Made by a program: the position numbers and the translations under genes. 18,907 nt of DNA from Candidatus Pelethomonas intestinigallinarum. Lineage in GTDB: Bacteria > Bacillota > Clostridia > Oscillospirales > Oscillospiraceae. Positions 15,151 through 18,907 of the stretch are shown one piece after another (within the stretch, counting starts at the first letter, position 1; every line of letters begins with the position of its first letter). The notes beneath the pieces were generated by a model. That model saw nothing but the letters and a program-made list of their open reading frames with translations. It did no database searches and was not told the DNA's origin. The stretch lies in the NCBI GenBank assembly GCA_018712665.1, contig DVGP01000036.1, forward strand, positions 1 through 18,907, read 5' to 3'.

Positions 15151-15176
15151 ATACTTTTCTTTAAAAAGAAAAGTAT
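15151..15176. repeat. 26-nt near-perfect palindrome upstream of the MBOAT gene
   Basis: ATACTTTTCTTT (15151-15162) and its exact reverse complement (15165-15176) flank an AA centre. It lies 23 nt upstream of the MBOAT start, between a TTGATA element and the ribosome site. As DNA it is a good dimeric-regulator site; as RNA the 2-nt centre would have to open slightly. Confidence 0.55.
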
Positions 15177-15192
15177 CAAAAGAAACTTTTAC

Positions 15193-15209
15193 GCGAAATT
15201 TTATTTCGC
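15193..15209. repeat. 7-bp hairpin
   Basis: GCGAAAT (15193-15199) pairs with ATTTCGC (15203-15209) across TTT. It is one of the clustered hairpins of this intergenic region. Confidence 0.45.
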
Positions 15210-15409
15210 TTATATTTTAGACGATCAATCAATCTTCCGCTCACCACAAACATTTCCGCGGGACGCGGCGTAATAAACCATCCCCCGCAAGGGGTGGAGG
15301 CCGAAGGGCCAGTCTGTGGGGCAGAGGCAAACATTGAGCGGCGCGGCGGCAGGCACCATCGAGGGAGTCCGGGAAGCCGCGGCGAAATAAAAGCAAGCAT
15401 TTGGGGGTA

Positions 15410-15432
15410 CCCAGGGGGCGGTGCCCCCTGGG
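15410..15432. repeat. 10-bp GC-rich hairpin
   Basis: CCCAGGGGGC (15410-15419) pairs perfectly with GCCCCCTGGG (15423-15432) across GGT. No U-tract follows on either strand, so a simple terminator is unlikely. Confidence 0.5.
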
Positions 15433-15459
15433 CGCCCTTAAGTGCCCAGGATGGGTATT

Positions 15460-15489
15460 GCCTACTTTTCCGGCGAGGGAAAAGTAGGC
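15460..15489. repeat. 12-bp hairpin with ACTTTTC stem
   Basis: GCCTACTTTTCC (15460-15471) pairs perfectly with GGAAAAGTAGGC (15478-15489). It shares the TACTTTTC/GAAAAGTA stem of the palindrome at 15151-15176 at the opposite end of the same intergenic region. It could end transcripts from the DUF4358 gene, but no U-tract follows. Confidence 0.55.
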
Positions 15490-15497
15490 CAGGGCAT

Positions 15498-15512
15498 GGG
15501 GCTGGAAGCCCC
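15498..15512 (-). terminator. Short hairpin after the DUF4358 lipoprotein gene
   Basis: GGGGCT and AGCCCC (6 bp, GGA/TCC loop) begin 12 nt after the stop codon on the minus strand. Downstream (minus) bases are ATGCCCTGGCC, so there is no U-tract; with the hairpin at 15460-15489 it may form a weak or processing-type 3' end. Confidence 0.35.
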
Positions 15513-15524
15513 ACATAATCAAGA

Positions 15525-16028
15525 TCAAGCGAACAGGTCGTTGAACGCCTCCACCACCTGGGCCTGATCCTCCCCAGCCACGATGAGCGCCACCACATTG
15601 CCGTTGACGATGAGCTCTGCGTTCTGCCAAGCCTCCACAGTGGCGGGATAGAACGCTCCGCTTTCGATCTGGCTGTCGATGCGGGACTGGAAGATCCCCT
15701 TCACCGCCTCCACATCGCTCTCATTGGCGCACTCCACCAGGTCGATCTCATAAGCCACGGCGGAGATCATGGCCATTTGGAACACGCTCTGCTTCAGCTC
15801 GTAGTCCTCCAGCCCCGGAAAAATGCTCTCCAGAGTGGCGGTATCCTGGGACATGTCCATCATGGCGGGGGCCTCCTCCCCCAGCCCGGCCATAAAATCC
15901 TCATAGAAGGCCTGGAGGTCCGGAGCCTGGGCGGCGTCTCCGCCGCCGCTGCCATCGCCGTTGCCGCCGCAGGCGGCCAGCGTCAGCATCAGGGTCATGG
16001 CCAGAAGGGCCGATAATAACTTTTTCAT
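15525..16028 (-). CDS. DUF4358 domain-containing lipoprotein
   Basis: A 167-aa predicted lipoprotein: signal peptide MKKLLSALLA..., lipobox LAAC with C20, a short Gly/Asp linker (21-36), then a DUF4358 domain (about 38-167). Features shared with the second DUF4358 lipoprotein at 11584-12585 include IFPGLEDY (about 69-76), SDVEAVKGIFQSRIDSQ (104-120), SGAFYPATVEAW (123-134) and a VNGNVVALIV strand (141-150). The family has no assigned function. AAGGAG lies 7 nt before the ATG at 16028. It is transcribed toward the MBOAT-DHHW genes but separated from them by 396 nt; uvrD lies upstream. It may be an accessory factor for surface acylation, inferred only from position. Confidence 0.85.
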   Translation of the reverse strand: MKKLLSALLAMTLMLTLAACGGNGDGSGGGDAAQAPDLQAFYEDFMAGLGEEAPAMMDMSQDTATLESIFPGLEDYELKQSVFQMAMISAVAYEIDLVECANESDVEAVKGIFQSRIDSQIESGAFYPATVEAWQNAELIVNGNVVALIVAGEDQAQVVEAFNDLFA

Positions 16029-16146
16029 TGCAAATCTCCTTAAACAGCTCTTTGATTGCAGCCCCGCCTTGCGGGGTCCGCCTTTTAGACGGGGGTACCG
16101 CTATATTGTTCCCCATTTTTTGAAAAATTTTCTTTGGACAGATAAT

Positions 16147-16178
16147 GACCGTGCCGCCCCTGTCGGGGCGGCACGGTC
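16147..16178. terminator. 14-bp perfect hairpin, terminator-like
   Basis: GACCGTGCCGCCCC (16147-16160) pairs perfectly with 16165-16178 across TGTC. It lies between uvrD and the DUF4358 gene. The minus-strand tail (ATTATCTGTCC) becomes U-rich only about 20 nt later, so it is an imperfect intrinsic terminator that could still block read-through from uvrD. Confidence 0.5.
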
Positions 16179-16230
16179 CTCGGCGTGTCAAAAATCCTCC
16201 TGGCGAAAAAGCCACGCGGCGCCGGGGGCG

Positions 16231-16256
16231 CTCGAGGGGGCGGAGCCCGCCTCGAG
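16231..16256. repeat. CTCGAG-bounded GC-rich hairpin
   Basis: The 26 nt begin and end with CTCGAG; 11 bp pair with a single bulged C around a GGA loop. Confidence 0.4.
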
Positions 16257-16313
16257 TCAAATCGTATGCCCCGCAAAGCCTGCCTCGCAAGGCGTGCGGC
16301 TCGCGCAGCGAGG

Positions 16314-16342
16314 ACTTTCACACTGCGGAGCAGTGGGAAAGT
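16314..16342. repeat. Hairpin with ACTTTC/GAAAGT outer stem
   Basis: ACTTTC and CACTGC (16314-16319, 16321-16326) pair with GCAGTG and GAAAGT (16330-16335, 16337-16342), with one A-G mismatch and a GGA loop. The outer stem echoes the ACTTTTC hairpins at 15151 and 15460. Confidence 0.45.
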
Positions 16343-16354
16343 AACGGCATTTTC

Positions 16355-16392
16355 AAGCTGTAAAAAAGTCCGTCAAGACTTTTTTACAGCTT
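16355..16392 (-). terminator. Terminator-like 16-bp hairpin overlapping the pcrA stop codon
   Basis: On the minus strand AAGCTGTAAAAAAGTC pairs perfectly with GACTTTTTTACAGCTT around TTGACG. The left arm contains the last two codons (AAG CTG) and the TAA stop of pcrA. The A-run before and T-run after the GC core give a partly intrinsic-terminator look on both strands. Confidence 0.55.
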
Positions 16393-18873
16393 GGTCAGCA
16401 GAGGTCCGGCGGTGCGGAGCATCAGCCGCTTGGTCCCCTCCTTGTCGAAGGACACCTCCACCAGGGCGTCGTTGCCCATGGGACGGACGGAGACCACCAA
16501 GCCCTCGCCGAAGGAGCGGTGGCGGACCCGGTCCCCCTTCTGAAGCTGGAGCAGCGGCGTTCCCTTGCCGGACGGCGCGGCGGTGAAACCGGCGGCGGCG
16601 CTCCGCCCCGCCTGGTTGGAACGGGAGGCGGCGCTGCCGTAGGTCCGTGGCGCGGCGGTCTCCCTCCTCTCCTGCTGGCCGAAGGTCCGGCCGGAGAAGC
16701 CGCTGCCGCCGAAGCTCGCGTCCTCCCCCCAGTCGTTCCGTGGTGTGCGGCCGTCGGCCTTCCCCTGCCAGTCCATGTTCTCCGTGGGGATTTCCTCCAG
16801 GAACCGGGAAGGCATGTTGTTGGTGGTGCGGCCGTAGAGCATCCGCTGCCGAGCAGTGGTCATTACAAGGCGCTCCCGGGCCCGGGTCATAGCCACGTAG
16901 CACAGCCGCCGCTCCTCCTCCATCTCCTCGCTGTCCCCCGCGGCCCGGCCGCCGGGGAACACCCCCTCCTCCATGCCCACCACGTACACCGTGGGGAACT
17001 CCAGCCCCTTGGCGCTGTGCATGGTCATGAGGGAGACGCAGTTGTCGCTCTCCTGGGCGTCGTCCAGGTCGGTATACAGGGCCACCGTGTCCAGGAAGCC
17101 CGCCAGGGACCGGTCCTCCGGGTCGCTGTCCAGGAAGCCCATGACGCTGGAGCGGAGCTCCTGGACGTTCTCGATCCGGCCCCGGCTCTCCATGTCCCTC
17201 TTCTCCTCCAGGGCCCGGATGTACCCGGACCGCTCGCAGACCAGATCGTAGAACTCCGGCAGCTCCATGGCATTCTCCAGGGACCGGAGGCCCTCGATCA
17301 TGTCGGAGAAGGTCCGCAGCTTCCCGGCGGCGGACTTCAGCGCCGGATAGCGGTCCGCATCACGGATGATCTGGTACAGGCTCCGCCCCTCCTGGGTAGC
17401 CAGGGACTGGACCTTGTCCACCGTGGTATTGCCGATGCCCCGGGCGGGGACGTTGATGATCCGACGCAGGCGGAGGTCGTCGGCGGGGTTGTTAATGACG
17501 CAGAGGTATGCCAGCATGTCCTTCACCTCCGCCCGGTCGAAGAACTTCATGCCGCCGTAGACCCGGTAGGGCACGCCGCTGCGCTTGAGGGCCATTTCCA
17601 GGGCGTTGGACTGGGCGTTCATCCGGTAGAGGATGGCGCTGTCCCGCCAGTTGGAGCCCTTGGCGTAGGCGGCCATGATCTGCCCGGCCACAAAGCTGGC
17701 CTCGTCGCTCTCGTTGAACACCGTTTTGACCAGCACCTTCTCCCCCGCCCCGCTCTCGGTCCACAGGGTCTTCCCCTTCCGGCCGGTGTTGTTGCGGATG
17801 ACGGCGTTGGCCGCGTCCAGGATGTTCTGGGTGGAGCGGTAGTTCTGCTCCAGGCGGATGGTGCGGCAGCCGGCGTACTGGCTCTCAAAGCTCAGGATGT
17901 TCTCGATGTTGGCCCCCCGGAAGCGGTAGATGGACTGGTCGTCGTCGCCCACCACGCAGATGTTCTCATAGCCCCCCGCCAGGAGCTTGGCCAGGAGGTA
18001 TTGGAGGTGGTTGGTGTCCTGGTACTCGTCAATGAGGACGTAGCGGAACTTCCGCTGGTAGTAGGTCCGGACCTCCTCGTCCTTCTGCAGCAGGTGGACG
18101 GCGTGGAGGATGATGTCGTCGAAGTCCAGGGCGTTGGCCTCCCGCAGGCGTCGGGCGTAGCCGGCGTAGATCTCCGCAATCCGGGGCATCCGCCAGTCGT
18201 GGGAGCTCCGGGCCCGGTGGGAAAACTCCTCCGGGGACTGGTCCTCGTCCTTGGCGTTGGAGATGATGGACAGCACCGACCGGGGCTGGAAGTCCTTCTC
18301 GTCCAGGCTCATATCCTTGAGGATGTCCTTGATCACCCGCCGACTGTCGTCGCTGTCGTAGATGGTGAAATTGTTGGTAAAGCCCAGGTCCAGCCGCTCG
18401 ATGTCCCGGCGGAGAATGCGCACGCAGGCGCTGTGGAAGGTGGCGGCCCAGATGTCGTTGGCGGCAGGGCCGCACATCCGCCCCAGCCGCTCCTTCAGCT
18501 CCCCGGCGGCCTTGTTGGTGAAGGTGATGGCGATAACCGACCAGGGAACCGCCGGGTCCACGGCGCACAGCCGCCGGGCCTCCCGCCAGTCCTCGGGGCT
18601 GGGCTCCGCAGGAAAGCCCTCCAGAAAGGCCAGGTCCTCCGCCGTGGCCCAGTCGGGGACAAAGTCTGTGTCGCTGCCCTTACCAAAGGTCAGCAGGTTG
18701 TCCACCCGGTTGATGAGGACGGTGGTCTTGCCGCTGCCGGCCCCGGCCAGGAGCAGCAGGGGCCCCTCGGTACACAGCACCGCCTCCCGCTGCCGGTCAT
18801 TCAGCCGCCGGTACCGCCGGGCAATGACGGCACGGCGGGCGGCGGCGTATCGCTTTTCAAAATCCTGTATCAT
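16384..18873 (-). CDS. pcrA: ATP-dependent DNA helicase PcrA/UvrD
   Basis: An 829-aa superfamily 1A 3'-5' DNA helicase used in repair, in removing RecA filaments and, in Firmicutes, in resolving replication-transcription conflicts. Motifs in order: Q-motif area LNDRQREAV (24-32), Walker A GAGSGKT (44-50), Ia ITFTNKAA (116-123), Walker B DEYQDT (282-287), III GDDDQSIYRFRG (309-320), IV LEQNYRST (341-348), V VSLMTMHSAKGLEF (613-626), VI ERRLCYVAMTRARE (654-667). A disordered Gly/Ser/Arg linker (about 700-772) leads to a C-terminal Tudor-like domain (777-825, GDRVRHRSFGEGLV), which in PcrA binds RNA polymerase. About 35 extra residues lie between motifs I and Ia (62-110). AGGAG is 11 nt before the ATG at 18873. 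Confidence 0.96.
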   Translation of the reverse strand: MIQDFEKRYAAARRAVIARRYRRLNDRQREAVLCTEGPLLLLAGAGSGKTTVLINRVDNLLTFGKGSDTDFVPDWATAEDLAFLEGFPAEPSPEDWREARRLCAVDPAVPWSVIAITFTNKAAGELKERLGRMCGPAANDIWAATFHSACVRILRRDIERLDLGFTNNFTIYDSDDSRRVIKDILKDMSLDEKDFQPRSVLSIISNAKDEDQSPEEFSHRARSSHDWRMPRIAEIYAGYARRLREANALDFDDIILHAVHLLQKDEEVRTYYQRKFRYVLIDEYQDTNHLQYLLAKLLAGGYENICVVGDDDQSIYRFRGANIENILSFESQYAGCRTIRLEQNYRSTQNILDAANAVIRNNTGRKGKTLWTESGAGEKVLVKTVFNESDEASFVAGQIMAAYAKGSNWRDSAILYRMNAQSNALEMALKRSGVPYRVYGGMKFFDRAEVKDMLAYLCVINNPADDLRLRRIINVPARGIGNTTVDKVQSLATQEGRSLYQIIRDADRYPALKSAAGKLRTFSDMIEGLRSLENAMELPEFYDLVCERSGYIRALEEKRDMESRGRIENVQELRSSVMGFLDSDPEDRSLAGFLDTVALYTDLDDAQESDNCVSLMTMHSAKGLEFPTVYVVGMEEGVFPGGRAAGDSEEMEEERRLCYVAMTRARERLVMTTARQRMLYGRTTNNMPSRFLEEIPTENMDWQGKADGRTPRNDWGEDASFGGSGFSGRTFGQQERRETAAPRTYGSAASRSNQAGRSAAAGFTAAPSGKGTPLLQLQKGDRVRHRSFGEGLVVSVRPMGNDALVEVSFDKEGTKRLMLRTAGPLLTKL

Positions 18874-18907
18874 ATGTAACCTGTCTCCTGTCGAAATGTC
18901 GCAGATT

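Larger units (their letters stand above)
15129..15524. other. 396-nt palindrome-rich non-coding stretch
   Basis: No convincing gene is visible on either strand; open frames here lack ribosome sites and recognisable composition. It holds at least five perfect hairpins (15151-15176, 15193-15209, 15410-15432, 15460-15489, 15498-15512) and one with a bulge near 15278-15298. The AT-rich end (15140-15235) contrasts with the GC-rich middle. A possible minus-strand promoter for the MBOAT gene has TTGATA at 15174-15179, but its -10 (AAGTAT, 15151-15156) is poor. The composite structure suggests an interspersed repeat or a structured leader. Confidence 0.5.
16029..16383. other. 355-nt hairpin-rich non-coding stretch between uvrD and the DUF4358 gene
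   Basis: No supported gene. It contains hairpins at 16062-16076 (CCCCGC/GCGGGG), 16147-16178, 16231-16256, 16314-16342 and 16355-16392. A weak minus-strand promoter for the DUF4358 gene may be TTTTCA and TATAGC (15-nt spacer) near 16105-16130, in an AT-rich patch. The GC-rich part (16180-16310) resembles the middle of the 15129-15524 region in texture, which suggests related repeat elements. Confidence 0.45.

Noticed and set aside
15176..15630. Two minus-strand open frames of 129-140 codons in the palindrome-rich gap
   Set aside because: They cross several perfect hairpins, have Arg/Pro/Ser-rich composition, overlap the DUF4358 coding end and lack ribosome sites.
15129..16383. CRISPR array
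   Set aside because: The hairpins differ in sequence and are not regularly spaced direct repeats with unique spacers; no cas gene is present.
16519..18879. A 786-codon open frame on the plus strand opposite pcrA
   Set aside because: The minus strand has a complete set of helicase motifs. The plus frame has Val/Gly/Leu/His-rich composition typical of antisense shadows in GC-rich DNA.

Overview
The window is GC-rich, non-phage, non-plasmid chromosomal DNA of a spore-forming member of the Firmicutes. The most likely source is a high-GC gut Oscillospiraceae (Flavonifractor/Lawsonibacter/Pseudoflavonifractor-like); this is an inference from gene content and codon style, not from a marker gene. 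The supporting evidence is the ScpA/ScpB pair, a GerW-type sporulation protein, a sporulation-cluster-like D,D-carboxypeptidase, strong AGGAGG-type ribosome sites, and DHHW and DUF4358 families typical of Clostridia. No rRNA, tRNA, CRISPR, IS element or phage gene was seen.

Region 1 (1-7283, all minus strand) reads as one long housekeeping/sporulation operon, starting at a good sigma-A-type promoter at 7255-7283. In transcription order it holds: a small site-2 protease, scpA, scpB, a DUF2953 membrane protein, gerW, a D-Ala-D-Ala carboxypeptidase, rluB (23S rRNA pseudouridine synthase), a MurR/RpiR-type SIS regulator, and a BaiN/HI0933-type flavoprotein whose 3' end lies outside the window. 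It combines gene neighbours that are split between two loci in Bacillus subtilis (scpA-scpB-...-dacB-...-rluB, and ytfI-ytfJ).

Region 2 (7284-10219, plus strand) is divergent. A promoter with an 8-bp dyad over its -10 element drives a translationally coupled pair: a TVP38/TMEM64 membrane protein and a family-2 glycosyltransferase with the D / DxD / TED / QxxRW motifs of processive synthases. A 14-bp hairpin follows the pair. Next comes an independent XRE-type regulator whose C-terminal half is four membrane segments.

Region 3 (10252-18873, minus strand) holds pcrA/uvrD, then a DUF4358 lipoprotein, a 396-nt palindrome-rich non-coding stretch, an MBOAT O-acyltransferase, a DHHW (AlgX/AlgJ-like) protein, a second lipoprotein with an acidic linker, a BIG2 Ig-like domain and a second DUF4358 domain, and finally a secreted protein with a copper-amine-oxidase-N (stalk) domain that ends at a clear terminator. 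The MBOAT + DHHW pair looks like the two catalytic halves of a cell-surface polysaccharide O-acetylation system. The paralogous DUF4358 lipoproteins on both sides of it are the best candidate here for an undescribed accessory component.

The two intergenic stretches longer than 300 nt (15129-15524 and 16029-16383) show no convincing coding capacity but are packed with perfect hairpins. Several share an ACTTT(T)C/G(A)AAAGT stem and may be copies of an interspersed repeat.
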